Positions 19,465 to 29,130 of a DNA stretch of 64,000 bases are shown piece after piece. How positions within the stretch are numbered: the first letter of the stretch is position 1; each line of letters begins with the position of its first letter. A program made the translations under genes and the position numbers. Below the pieces are notes generated by a model. The model did no database searches. It saw nothing but the letters and a program-made list of their open reading frames with translations, and was not told the origin of the DNA. Origin of the DNA: PALSA-607 sp963825425 (lineage in GTDB: Bacteria; Actinomycetota; Actinomycetes; Acidothermales; Acidothermaceae); the NCBI GenBank assembly GCA_963825425.1, contig CAWGTF010000011.1, positions 62,001 through 126,000 on the forward strand, in the 5' to 3' direction.

Positions 19465-20447
19465 CTAGGTGGCAGTCGACGTATTCGACCCGCCGGGAAG
19501 GTCTTCGCCGGCGACGGCGCTCAGCAGGCGCACGCGGCGATGCGGCCCACCTCGTGGAGGTTGAGGTCGATGCTCGTGAGTTCCGGTCGCGCGGCGTGGA
19601 CCATGACGTCCCAGTTGTCGACGCCGACGACCGCCACGCGGCCAGGCACGTCGACGTCCACTTCCCGCAACCTGTCGAGGACACCGCGTGCGATCTGGTC
19701 GCTGCAGCAAAATATGGCGTCGACTTCAGGTGACTGCGCGAGCAGGATCCCGGCGGCGTCGCGGCCCCATGCCTCGGTCCATTCGCCGTACAGCACCGAC
19801 ACCATGGAAACGCCATCCGCTTCGGACGTTGCGCCGATAGCAGCGTCGACTCGGTGCTGATTCGCCAAGTGCCGACTAGGTCCGGCGACGATCGCGATCG
19901 CGCGGCGTCCTCCGCCAATCAGATGCTGGATGGCGCGGCGGGCACCGGCGCGGTCGTCAGGTACAACGGAATGGTCGCGTGGATCCGACGATGCGCCGAG
20001 CGCATAGACAATCGGAACCCGCAAATCGCGCTCGACGCTCGGTCGGGTGTCGCTGGATGCCCCGGTCACGATGATGCCGTCAACCCTGCGCTGTAGCAGT
20101 GTGCGCAGGTAGTGGGCCTCGCGGATAGGGTCGCCCAGGCTTGCGCATAGCAACATCGAGATCTCCCCGGCGGCCAGGGCCGCCTCTGCACCGGCGAGAA
20201 TCGGCATCGTGAACCGGCCGTACGGGTCGGTACTGAGCAGCCCGACGGTAAAGCTGCGCGCTTCACGGCGGGCCGTAGGCAGCCCGCGTGGCCGGTATCC
20301 GAGTTCACGTGCCGCCTGGGCGACGCGTCGGCGGGTCTCTGGGCTCAGCTGTCCCGACCCGTTGACTGCCTTGGACACCGTGCTCTGCGAGACACCCGCA
20401 AGCGCCGCGACCTGGGCGATAGTGGCACGAGACCGACTGGTCGGCAC
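19465..20447 (-). CDS. LacI-family transcriptional regulator
   Basis: Sugar-responsive repressor of about 327 aa. The N-terminal HTH is TIAQVAALAGVSQSTVSKAV with the hinge helix SPETRRRVAQAARELGYRP. The periplasmic-binding-protein-like sensor follows (TVGLLSTDPYGRFTMPILAG, GIIVTGAS, DAIFCCSDQIARGVLDRL, VGVDNWDVMVHAARPELTSI). A frameshift near 19522 precedes the short C-terminus (LLSAVAGEDLPGGS), giving a stop at about 19465. It is divergent from the ABC binding-protein gene, the classic layout for autoregulation plus control of the transporter operon. Confidence 0.92.
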
Positions 20448-20473
20448 GAGCTCCTCCTGGCGTCGCCGGCTTA

Positions 20474-20565
20474 GACTTTCCGGAAACTGTTGGGTTCGGA
20501 ACGCTTATGTTAGCCCCCAAGTGCCCAGACTCACCGACCGGAGACGGAAAGCTTGCGGAAACTGT
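20474..20565. promoter_or_regulatory. Candidate LacI operators in the lacI-type/ABC divergent promoter
   Basis: Two related sites lie between the divergent genes. Site 1 centres on the perfect 10-bp palindrome TTTCCGGAAA at 20477-20486 within ACTTTCCGGAAACTGT. Site 2 is at 20546-20565 (GGAAAGCTTGCGGAAACTGT) and shares the half-site CGGAAACTGT with site 1. LacI proteins bind such palindromes with a central CG. The assignment to the adjacent regulator is inference from position and symmetry. Confidence 0.5.
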
Positions 20566-20634
20566 CTGCCGTTCCTACGGTGGCCGATGGCTCGGATTCC
20601 CGCGCCGCACCGACCTGAGGAATCAAGGAGCATC

Positions 20635-22063
20635 ATGTTCGCGAAGCGAATGGGGGTCGTCTACGGCAGCGTTGCTGTTGCCACTGTGGCCGTGCTCTTG
20701 GCGGCGTGCTCGAGCAGTTCAAGCGGTTCGAGCGGACCGACTGCATCAAGTGCATCAAGTGGATCGAGTGCATCGAGTGCATCGAGTGCATCGAGCAGTG
20801 CATCGAGCTGGACCGACTGCATCAAGCGGGTCGAGTGCGCCGAGTCCGTCGAGTGCATCGAGTGCATCGGGTGCCACCGGGACTGTTCAGTTCTGGACCC
20901 GTTCTGTGCTCGATACCTGGGCCAAGCAGGTGGTAGCCGACTTCAACAACTCCCACAAGGACCTGAAGGTCAACATCACGTCCATTACCGACGATCAGAT
21001 TCCGACGAAGCTGGCGAATGCTTTTCGCACCGACAACGTCCCGGACGTCGTCGCGGTCGATCCCGGTCAGGCTCTGACGTACATCACGAGCGGCAATCTC
21101 CTCGACATCACGCAGCAGGTCAACGCGTACCCCGACAAGTCCGCGATCGCGGGCCCACAGCTTGAGTCGGCCAAGTACCAGGGCAAGTACTACGGCACCC
21201 CTGCGTTCCTCGACGCGTCCGTGCTTCTGTACAACAAGAAGCTCTTCGCGCAGGCTGGCATCAGCGGACCGCCGAAGAACCTCGACGAGATGCTCGCCGA
21301 CGCCAAGGCCGTGAAGGCGCTCGGAAACGGTGACTACGGTATGTCGATCGGCGGCGCATGTGCTGGGTGCCTGGCGTTCACGGCATTGCCCAACTTCTGG
21401 ACCTCCACCGGCGGCGCCCTCATCGTCGGCGACGACCTCGACACCCAAAAGGCCGGAGTCGCCGACAACCCGGGACTCAAGGCGACACTGGAGATGTACA
21501 AGGAGGCGTGGGCGGACGGCCTGATTCCCAAGGCCGACGAGTCCGAAAGTGGAGCGACCTGGAACAAAGACTTCCAGGCCGGCAACATCGGGCTCGCTCC
21601 AGCCGGGCTGGGAACCTACACGACGGCTCCAGCCAGCGTGAAGGGCGACATAGGCGTGGCCCCGCTGCCGACCGCAGCGGGCGGCGTCAGCACCTATCTC
21701 GGAGGCGGCAACTTCGGCATCTCCGCGAAGGCGAAGAACGCTGCCGGCGCTTGGGAGTTCATCCAGTTTGCCCTGAGCAAGTCGGAGCAAGCGCTGCTGC
21801 CGCAGTCCGGTTTCGCCCCAGTGCGCAGCGACCTGCTGACGGACGCGTCGTTCACCGCGAAGTACCCGTACGCGCTGCCTTCCATCCAGGCGGCGCAGAC
21901 CGGATTCGGGCTCAAGACGAAGTACCAGGCCGCGCTGTTCAACGACAGCGCCGGTCCGTGGCTCACGATGTTCCAGAAGGCCGTCTTCCATGGTGACGTG
22001 GATGGCGCTATTGCGGATGGTCAGGCCGGATTCCAGAAGATTTTGTCGGGGAATGGAAGCTAG
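20635..22063 (+). CDS. Sugar ABC transporter substrate-binding lipoprotein (frameshifted)
   Basis: Extracellular carbohydrate-binding lipoprotein of the family-1 solute-binding class. ATG 20635 follows AAGGAG at 20625-20630. The signal peptide ends in LLAACSSS. A very Ser/Ala-rich linker encoded by a 9-bp repeat follows. The mature domain begins GTVQFWTRSVLDTWAKQVV and has SBP signatures (DVVAVDPGQALTYI, YNKKLFAQAGIS, GGGNFGISAKAKNAAGAWEF). A frameshift near 20812 lies in the linker, where repeats make indels likely. It is followed by two permease genes. No ATP-binding subunit is encoded here, so a shared MsiK-type ATPase elsewhere is expected. Confidence 0.9.
20731..20878 (+). repeat. 9-bp microsatellite encoding an Ala-Ser-Ser linker
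   Basis: Repeats of TGCATCGAG (with variants such as TGCATCAAG) run through the linker of the binding protein. They encode Ala-Ser-Ser units directly after the lipobox. The reading frame changes near 20812, within or at the edge of this tract. Confidence 0.8.
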
Positions 22064-22080
22064 TCAGCCAGTCGCGACGC

Positions 22081-23009
22081 TTGGCTCCTTCGGGCCCGGC
22101 GACGAGACCCGCGACGGGCGAGCGCCGACGTACGGCGCTCGCCCGCCGGCGGGCTCGCACAGGGTTTCTCCTAACGATTCCTGCGCTCGTGCTCGTCACT
22201 GCGGTCGTCGTCGTGCCGATCGGCTTCGCGCTGTGGATCTCGCTTAACCGCTGGCCGCTGTTCGGCCACATCAGTTTCATCGGCTTTGGCAACTACGTCG
22301 CGCTTGCTCACGACACCAGCTTCTGGCAGTCGGTGCTCTTCACGTTGCTGTACACGGCGGTGGTGACCGGGCCGATCCTCATCATCGGCTACGCGCTCGC
22401 CGTGTTCGTCCGTAGCGGGCGACCGGGCACGCGGATCTTTCGCACCATCTTCTTCCTGCCCGACCGTCGTCGGCCTTAGCACGCTGTCGTTCCTCTTCTA
22501 CGTCGATCTCCGCCCGGAGTTCGGCCTCGTGGACGTGGTCCTCAAGGCGATCGGGCTGACGAACGGGGAGACGGCATGGGCGCTCAACCGGGTGACGGGC
22601 CTGCTCGTAGTGAGCGCGCTCGTCGTATGGTTCGCGGTTGGCACGACGATGATGCTCCTGCTGGGTGGGATGCAGGCGGCGCCAGCTCGACGTCTACGAA
22701 GCTGCGCGCATCGATGGCGCCAATGCCTGGCAGCGCGAACTGCGCATCACACTGCCGCTCGTGCGCCGCAGCGTGGCGATGGCGCTCATACTCTCGGTCA
22801 TCGGGTCGTTCCTCGCCTTTCAGCAGTTCGTGATCCTCACTAACGGCGGCCCTGGCACCCAGACGACGACCGTGGTGATGTCGGTATTCCACAAGGCGTT
22901 CTACGCGCAGCAGGTGGGCGCGGCGACAGCTATGGGCGTCGTCGTGATGATCGTGATCGCCGCACTTACTGCGATCCAACTGTTCCTACTGCGAGAGCGC
23001 GAACGATGA
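22081..23009 (+). CDS. Sugar ABC transporter permease 1 (frameshifted)
   Basis: MalF-type membrane component of the sugar importer. Helices include FLLTIPALVLVTAVVVVPIG and TLLYTAVVTGPILIIGYALA. The cytoplasmic EAA loop appears as YEAARIDGANAWQRELRITL, which contacts the ATPase. Two frameshifts, near 22465 and 22675, break the frame. The final part ends VIAALTAIQLFLLRERER. The likely start is TTG 22081 (LAPSGPATRPATGERRR), 17 bp after the binding-protein stop. An ATG at 22053 would fit only with another frame change. The stop overlaps permease 2 (ATGA). Confidence 0.87.
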
Positions 23010-23881
23010 CAGCAAGCACCGCAGCGACTCGAGTACCCCGCCAACGCCACTTCCGACTAGCGGGAAGTGGCGTATTCATTGCAGTCGGCTGCGTGCTGTC
23101 GGCGATATTCGTAGGCCCCCTCGTGCTGGCAGTGCTCCGCTCATTTCAAAACGAGGGCGAGATCGTCCAGCCACCGAACGCACATAGCTTCGAGGGCGCG
23201 GGCCTAAAGAGCTACGTCGACATCTTCACGAAGCTCCCGTTCCGCACATTTCTAGCGAACAGTCTGCTTGTCTCGTTGGGTAGCGCCGTCGGCACTGCGG
23301 TTATCGCAACGCTCGCTGGATATGGACTGTCTCGCTTCCCGTTTCGGGGGCGCGGATTCGTGTTTGGGCTCATCCTGATCGCGCTCATGGTGCCGTTTCA
23401 GGCGTTGCTCACGCCGATCTACCTCGAGTTCAACGCGCTCGGACTGACCGACAGTCGGCTCGGGCTCGTCATCTTCTACGTCACTTTCAATCTGCCATTC
23501 GGAACCTTCGTGATGCGCAACACCTTCGCGGCGATACCGCCGGAGCTCGAAGAGGCCGCTTACGTCGACGGCGACTCGGTGATGGGCACGCTTGTCCATG
23601 TGCTGCGCCCATTGGTGCTGCCTGGAATGGCAACCGTGATGATCTTCACGTTCGTAGCGTGTTGGAACGAATTTATCGGCGCATTCCTGTTCCTCACCTC
23701 ACAGAACAAGGAGACGCTGCCAATCGGCTTGCTCAACCTCGTGCAGGGCGGTTTTGGCGCAATCCAGTTCGGTGACGTCATCGCAGGAAGCGTTGTCTCC
23801 GGCATCCCGTGCGTGATCCTCTACGTCGCGCTCCAGCGCTACTACGTCCAGGGCCTCCTATCCGGCTCGCTGAAGAACTGA
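23006..23881 (+). CDS. Sugar ABC transporter permease 2
   Basis: Intact 291 aa MalG-type permease with six predicted membrane segments (for example FIAVGCVLSAIFVGPLVLAV and GLILIALMVPFQALLTPIYL). The EAA motif EEAAYVDGDSVMGTLVHVLR is near residue 190. ATG 23006 overlaps the stop of permease 1, so the pair is translationally coupled. Together with the upstream binding protein it forms a CUT1-type carbohydrate importer. Confidence 0.95.
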   Translation: MTASTAATRVPRQRHFRLAGSGVFIAVGCVLSAIFVGPLVLAVLRSFQNEGEIVQPPNAHSFEGAGLKSYVDIFTKLPFRTFLANSLLVSLGSAVGTAVIATLAGYGLSRFPFRGRGFVFGLILIALMVPFQALLTPIYLEFNALGLTDSRLGLVIFYVTFNLPFGTFVMRNTFAAIPPELEEAAYVDGDSVMGTLVHVLRPLVLPGMATVMIFTFVACWNEFIGAFLFLTSQNKETLPIGLLNLVQGGFGAIQFGDVIAGSVVSGIPCVILYVALQRYYVQGLLSGSLKN

Positions 23882-23891
23882 GCGCGCCGAC

Positions 23892-25784
23892 ATGACGTCA
23901 TCCCCCAATGAAAGAGCGCACACCATGAGCGTGCCCGTCAGGCGCGCCCACGCATCGCGCGAGCTATCACCAGGCGCTATCCGGCCCAAGGGCTGGCTTG
24001 AGCGGCAGCTGCGGCTGCAAGCCCGGGGATTGACCGGTCAGCTGGAGGGGATCTGGCCTGATGTCGGATCGGATAGTGGTTGGCTCGGCGGCTCTGGCGA
24101 AGACTGGGAGCGAGGTCCCTACTACTTAGATGGCCTCGTCGCACTTGCCTACGTCTTGGACGACAAAGTGTTGCGTGCCAAGTGCCGGCCGTGGATCGAG
24201 TGGATCCTTGGATCGCAAGATGGGACGGGGTTCTTCGGTCCGGTGACCAACCGGGACTGGTGGCCCCGAATGATCGCACTGAAGGCACTTACGACGCACG
24301 CTGACGCGACCGGGGACGAACGCGTGCCCCACTTCCTAGCCAACTACTTTCGGTTTCAGCTCGACGAGCTTCCGCGACGTCCGCTCGAGTCATGGGGAGC
24401 CGCACGAGCATCCGACAATGCGTTGAGCGTGTGGTGGCTGCACGATCGAACGGGCGAGGACTGGCTCCTCGACCTTGTCGAGCTGCTGCGCGAGCAGGGC
24501 CTTGATTGGGAGACCTATCTCGAGCGAGATCTGATCACCGGCCAAGCCCGAGTCTTCTCCCACTTCACGCACGGGCCGAACGTGGCGATGGGCCTGAAGG
24601 CCGGTGCAGTGGCGATGCTCAGCGATGGCGACCAGACGCATCGCGATCGCGCGGAGCGCGGGTTCGCGGCGCTCCAGCGCTGGCACGGGCAGGTGCACGG
24701 CTGGTTCTCCGGTGATGAGTGGCTTGGAGGGCCGGCCGCCACGGCCGGCATCGAGACGTGCCAGGTCGTCGAGATGATGTACACGACCGAAGTGCAGGCG
24801 CGGGTGTTCGGTGCCGGCACCTACGGCGACCGTCTTGAGTCGCTCGCCTTCAACTTGCTCGCGGCATCGTGCGATCCGCGCATGCTCGCGCACCAGTACC
24901 ACCAACAGGCCAATCAGGTGCAGGTGTCGGTTGCTCGGCGAGGGTGGAGCTTCGCGAACGATGACGCGAACCTGTTCGGCCTTGAGCCGAACTTTGGCTG
25001 CTGCACGGCGAACCTCCATCAAGGCTGGCCGAAGTTTGTGCGGTCGCTTTGGGTCATAGACCCGGACGGCGCGCTGCGAGCGGTCGCCTACGCGCCGTCG
25101 GTGGTTCGGACGTCCGTCGACGGCACCGAAGTCGTGGTGCATGTCGAGACCGAGTATCCGTTCGATGAGACCGTCCGCATCCGCGTCGAGGCTGAGGTCC
25201 CGATCGACCTGGCCCTACGGCTGCGCATCCCGGAATGGTGCGACGAGCCAGTGCTCGAGGTCGTCGGAGACGTACAGCCCGCGCACCCCCTTGACGGCTA
25301 CCACACCGTCAAGCGTCGATGGAGCGATGGCGACACGATTGTGCTGCGGTTACCGATGCGCCCGCGGCTCGTACGACGCCCGGGACAGGCAGTCGGTGTC
25401 CGCGTGGGCGCACTGCAGCTGGTGCTCGATGTCCCCGAGAACTGGATCCCCGTGCCGGGTGCCCCCGGGCTGGGCGAATGGGAGGTACATCCGCGGCGCA
25501 GCTGGAACTACGCCCTTGACGTGAGCGGCGCGAGCGAATGGCGACCCACGACGAGCGCACCCGGAGAGGTGCCGTTCGAGCGTGCTGCGGCACCGGTCAC
25601 CCTGACGGTGCCGGCGGCACTCGCCACCGAATGGCGGCTCGACGGCGCCGAAGCCGCCCCTCCGCCGCCGAGCCCGGTGTTCGAGCTCGGAGTCATCAGC
25701 CACGTCAGGCTCATCCCGTACGGCAGCGCCCGCATCCGCATTAGCGAATTCCCGGTAGCTGGCGTTGAGCTGGGTGACGCATGA
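23892..25784 (+). CDS. GH127/DUF1680-family beta-L-arabinofuranosidase-like glycoside hydrolase
   Basis: Intact 630 aa enzyme without a signal peptide, so probably cytoplasmic. The family cleaves beta-L-arabinofuranosyl linkages using a zinc-bound Cys nucleophile. The two hallmark regions are present: IETCQVVEMM (Glu and Cys, near residue 287) and FGCCTANLHQGWPKFV (the Cys pair, near 369), matching the Glu338/Cys340/Cys417/Cys418 zinc site of the Bifidobacterium enzyme HypBA1. An (alpha/alpha)6 barrel is followed by beta-sandwich segments. It lies 10 bp after the permease, so it is part of the transport operon. ATG 23925 is an alternative start. Confidence 0.9.
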   Translation: MTSSPNERAHTMSVPVRRAHASRELSPGAIRPKGWLERQLRLQARGLTGQLEGIWPDVGSDSGWLGGSGEDWERGPYYLDGLVALAYVLDDKVLRAKCRPWIEWILGSQDGTGFFGPVTNRDWWPRMIALKALTTHADATGDERVPHFLANYFRFQLDELPRRPLESWGAARASDNALSVWWLHDRTGEDWLLDLVELLREQGLDWETYLERDLITGQARVFSHFTHGPNVAMGLKAGAVAMLSDGDQTHRDRAERGFAALQRWHGQVHGWFSGDEWLGGPAATAGIETCQVVEMMYTTEVQARVFGAGTYGDRLESLAFNLLAASCDPRMLAHQYHQQANQVQVSVARRGWSFANDDANLFGLEPNFGCCTANLHQGWPKFVRSLWVIDPDGALRAVAYAPSVVRTSVDGTEVVVHVETEYPFDETVRIRVEAEVPIDLALRLRIPEWCDEPVLEVVGDVQPAHPLDGYHTVKRRWSDGDTIVLRLPMRPRLVRRPGQAVGVRVGALQLVLDVPENWIPVPGAPGLGEWEVHPRRSWNYALDVSGASEWRPTTSAPGEVPFERAAAPVTLTVPAALATEWRLDGAEAAPPPPSPVFELGVISHVRLIPYGSARIRISEFPVAGVELGDA

Positions 25785-25827
25785 TCGCGTCTCGGGTCGC
25801 ACATCAGGACGGCACCCGGTGGAAGCC

Positions 25828-26028
25828 ATGTCGGTGAACTTGCGACTGTTGCCCGCTCAACGACGTGAGCACGCCCTTGCGCTCATCACGGAGCGACGGT
25901 GGATCACAATCGCCGAGCTGTCGAGGGAGCTTCGCGTGAGTGTGGCGACCGTACGCCGCGATCTCGATCTCCTTGCTCGCCGCAGTCTCATTGTGCGTGT
26001 GCACGGCGGCGCAGGGAAAACGCTCTGA
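25828..26028 (+). CDS. DeoR-type helix-turn-helix fragment without sensor domain
   Basis: Only the N-terminal DNA-binding domain of a DeoR-family regulator is present, 66 aa from ATG 25828. It shows LPAQRREHALALITERRWI and the HTH ELSRELRVSVATVRRDLDLLAR, then stops after RVHGGAGKTL, exactly where full-length proteins (about 250 aa) enter the sugar-phosphate sensor. GH51 begins 32 bp later, so no room exists for the missing domain even if a frameshift is assumed. It is either a deletion remnant or a mini-regulator. Confidence 0.7.
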   Translation: MSVNLRLLPAQRREHALALITERRWITIAELSRELRVSVATVRRDLDLLARRSLIVRVHGGAGKTL

Positions 26029-26059
26029 CTGTCGACACTCCAAGAATCGAAGGAGCACT

Positions 26060-27579
26060 GTGCTCACCTGTCACGTCACGCTCGACCCAGCTTTCGTCAT
26101 CGCGCCTGTCGAGCGAAAGTTGTTCGGCTCATTCATCGAGCACATGGGCCGGTGCGTGTACGGCGGCGTATTCGAGCCGAGCCACCCTGAGGCTGATGCA
26201 GGCGGCCTTCGGGGAGACGTTCTCGACCTCACGAAGGAGCTCGGCGTCACCGTCGTGCGCTACCCCGGAGGCAACTTCGTCTCAGGCCATCGATGGGAGG
26301 ACGGCGTAGGCCCCGTCGCCGAACGCCCTGAACGGCTCGACCTTGCCTGGCGGTCGATCGAGTCCAATGCGTTCGGGCTCGCCGAATTCATGACATGGTG
26401 CGAGCGCGCCAACGTCGAGCCGATGATGGCGATCAATCTCGGTACTCGAGGAATCCAAGAGGCATGCGACCTTCTCGAATACGCCAACCATCCGGGCGGC
26501 ACCTACTTCTCGGATCTGCGGGCCAAACACGGGCACCCGGAACCGTACGCGATCAAGCTGTGGTGCTTGGGTAACGAGATGGATGGCCCGTGGCAGATCG
26601 GTCATAAGAACGCCGACGCCTACGGCATCCTCGCGACCGAATGCGCGAAAGCGATGCGACAAGTCGATCCGACCATTCGCCTCGTTCTGTGCGGCAGTTC
26701 CAACGCTTCGATGCCTTCGTTTGGCTCGTGGGAGGTGACCGCTCTCGACTATGCCTTCGACTACGTCGACTACATCTCCTTGCACTCCTACTTCGAACCG
26801 ATCGGTGACGACGTCGCCAGCTACCTCGCGTCTGCGTACGGCATGGACAGGTTCATCGATGGTGTGATCGCCACCGCTGACCACGTTGCCGCGAAGAAGC
26901 ACTCACCGCGGAAGCTGCAACTTTCCTTTGATGAATGGAACGTCTGGTACGCGCAGCGGTTCGTTGGCCGCACGAAAGCCGACTGGGAAACCGCGCCGCG
27001 GCTGATTGAGGACGAGTACACCGTCCGCGACGCCGTCGTTGTCGGCAACTTACTGATGACTCTGCTGAGGCACGCCGACAGAATCGGCATCGCTTGTCTC
27101 GCGCAGCTGGTGAATGTCATTGCGCCCATCAGGGCCGAGCCGGCCGGTCTCGGCGTGGCGGCAGACTACGTTTTATCCCTTCGCTCTCACTGCACGTCAT
27201 GCGCAAGGTGACGTGTTGCGACTCGAGATCGATACCCCGCGGTATGAGACGACGGCGTACGGCGACGTTCCGTTGACCGACGTGGTAGCAACACGTGACG
27301 CTCGCAACGGTGACATCGCCATCTTCGCCGTGAACCGTTCGCAGAGCGAACCGACGAAGTTGCATGTTGCGTTGCACGGCCCACCCCTGATGCAGGTTGT
27401 TGAGCACGTCACCTACGGCGGCAGTGCACAACACGCGGCAACCAACAATGAATCGCAGCCGTACCCGGGCGCTGCCGCAGGTAAGTCACGGCGGCGACAT
27501 CGATCGGGAAGGCTGCACGGTCACGCTGCAGCCCGAGTCATGGAACTTGATTCGCCTGAGTCCGGCGTCGAGCTTCTAA
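26060..27579 (+). CDS. GH51 alpha-L-arabinofuranosidase (frameshifted)
   Basis: Intracellular retaining exo-arabinofuranosidase of about 505 aa, usual for GH51. GTG 26060 follows AGGAG at 26051-26055. Conserved N-terminus KLFGSFIEHMGRCVYGG. The acid/base Glu is in CLGNEMDGPW (near residue 172) and the nucleophile Glu in LSFDEWNVWY (near 292). Frameshifts near 27150 and 27430 divide the C-terminal beta-sandwich (VWRQTTFYPFALTARHAQGD, then TVTLQPESWNLIRLSPASSF). It completes an arabinan-degrading set with GH127. The 3' end lies 12 bp from the 3' end of a tRNA-Pro gene on the other strand. Confidence 0.93.
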
Positions 27580-27591
27580 CCTCGTTCATTT

Positions 27592-27668
27592 TGGTCGGGG
27601 TGGCGGGATTTGAACCCACGGCCTCTGCGTCCCGAACGCAGCGCGCTGCCAAGCTGCGCTACACCCCG
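27592..27668 (-). tRNA. tRNA-Pro (anticodon CGG)
   Basis: On the minus strand the acceptor stem CGGGGTG pairs with CACCCCG, followed by discriminator A and an encoded CCA. The anticodon arm is CTGCG-TTCGGGA-CGCAG, giving CGG (reads CCG). The T-arm has GGTTCAAATCC. The length is 77 nt including CCA. The 3' end faces the sugar-use island. Confidence 0.95.
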
Positions 27669-27728
27669 ATGGAACTCTGCAACTCTGGAAACACTGGGAG
27701 TCTAGCCGACCCCGCTGAACCCGTCGAC

Positions 27729-28616
27729 TCAGTGGACGGCGACCAGCGTCAGCAGCGTTGCCTCGGGCGGGCAGGCGAACCGCACCGGCGCGAACGGGGA
27801 CGTGCCGAGCCCGGCCGAGACGTGCAACCAGGTGCCGTCGTAGCGCGACAACCCGCGAGCCCGACCGCGATCGAGGCCGCAGTTCGTGACCAGCGCCCCG
27901 TACAGCGGCACCCGCAGCTGGCCGCCGTGGGTGTGCCCAGCCAGGATCAGTCCGCAACCGTCCGCTGCCATCCGAGAAAGCACCCGCGGCTCCGGCGAAT
28001 GCGTTACCCCAAGAGTCAGCAGCACATCAGGGTCGGCGTTGCCGGCAACGACGTCGTAGCGATCCTTGCCGATGTGCGGATCGTCGACGCCGACCAACTC
28101 GACCTGCCGACCGTCCGCCTTCAGGTACCCGCGCGCATTCGACAGGTCGAGCCAACCGGCGTCCAGCATCGCTTCTCGAAGCGCCCGCCACGGCAACTCA
28201 GGCCCCTTCGGCCGCGCACCGTCGTCCGCGAACAGGTACCGCGCCGGATTCTTGAACACCGGCGCCGCGTAGTCGTTGGATCCGAAGACGAAGGCGCCGG
28301 GCCGATCGAGCAGCGGGCCGATCGCGTCGAGAAACACCGGCACCGCACCGACGTGCGCGATGCTGTCGCCGGTATTGATCACCAGGTCGGGCTCAAGCGC
28401 GGCCAGTGAGTGGATCCAGTCGCGCTTCCAGGTCTGCCCTGGCGTTAGGTGTGCGTCGGAAAAGTGCAGCACCCGCAGCGGAGAAGAGCCAGCAGGCAGC
28501 ATCGGCACCTCGAACCGGCGCAACCGCGGCGAGCGCCGTTCGATCCCGGACGCGTACCCGACTGCTGCACTGCCAAGGGCAAGAGCGCCGAGCGGGACGG
28601 CGGTGAGTCGGCGCAT
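27729..28616 (-). CDS. Calcineurin-like metallophosphoesterase
   Basis: Membrane-anchored or secreted metallophosphoesterase of 295 aa, like Rv3683. ATG 28616 gives MRRLTAVPLGALALGSAAVG, a hydrophobic N-terminal segment. Metal-binding motifs are seen in order: HFSDAHL, INTGDS, FGSNDY (variant of GNHD), VTHSPEP and LAGHTHGGQL. The gene is intact. It lies upstream of and on the same strand as tRNA-Pro, the order found in mycobacteria. Confidence 0.92.
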   Translation of the reverse strand: MRRLTAVPLGALALGSAAVGYASGIERRSPRLRRFEVPMLPAGSSPLRVLHFSDAHLTPGQTWKRDWIHSLAALEPDLVINTGDSIAHVGAVPVFLDAIGPLLDRPGAFVFGSNDYAAPVFKNPARYLFADDGARPKGPELPWRALREAMLDAGWLDLSNARGYLKADGRQVELVGVDDPHIGKDRYDVVAGNADPDVLLTLGVTHSPEPRVLSRMAADGCGLILAGHTHGGQLRVPLYGALVTNCGLDRGRARGLSRYDGTWLHVSAGLGTSPFAPVRFACPPEATLLTLVAVH

Positions 28617-28657
28617 AACCAAGAGTTTCGCAGACTCGGCGGTGAGACACTGCCACC

Positions 28658-29120
28658 ATGTCCACCACCGGCCTCAAGACCCGCCTGCACGCCGACCTGA
28701 CCAGCTGCGATCAAGGCTCGTGACGAGCTGCGCACCGCGACATTGCGGATGGTCTTGTCGGCCATCACCAACGAGGAAGTGTCGGGTACCCAAGCCCGGC
28801 AGCTGTCCGACGACGAGGTGCTGAAGGTGCTCACCCGCGAGGGCAAGAAGCGGCGCGAGGCGGCCGAGGCGTTCGCGGCCGGCAACCGTCCTGAGCTGGC
28901 CGATCGCGAGCGGGCGGAGGGCGAGGTCATCGCCGGCTACCTGCCGGCGCAGTTGTCGGACGACGAGTTGCGCGAGCTCGTGACGCAGGCCGTCGCCTCC
29001 GCGGGGGCGAGCGGCCCGCAGGCGATGGGCGCGGTCATGAAGGTCGTGAATCCGCTGGTCGCGGGCCGGGCGGACGGCGGCCGGGTGGCCGCCGAGGTGA
29101 AGCGCCAGCTCGCGGGCTAG
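28658..29120 (+). CDS. GatB/YqeY domain protein (frameshifted)
   Basis: YqeY-type protein of about 153 aa, with a domain homologous to the tRNA-binding tail of GatB. ATG 28658 gives MSTTGLKTRLHADLT. One indel near 28705 then shifts to the frame of ARDELRTATLRMVLSAITNE, LSDDEVLKVLTREGKKRREA and MGAVMKVVNPLVAGRADGGR. Family role is uncertain (amidase-linked tRNA-binding helper). It converges with the PBP gene, with 10 bp between stops. Confidence 0.88.
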
Positions 29121-29130
29121 TGCGACCGAA

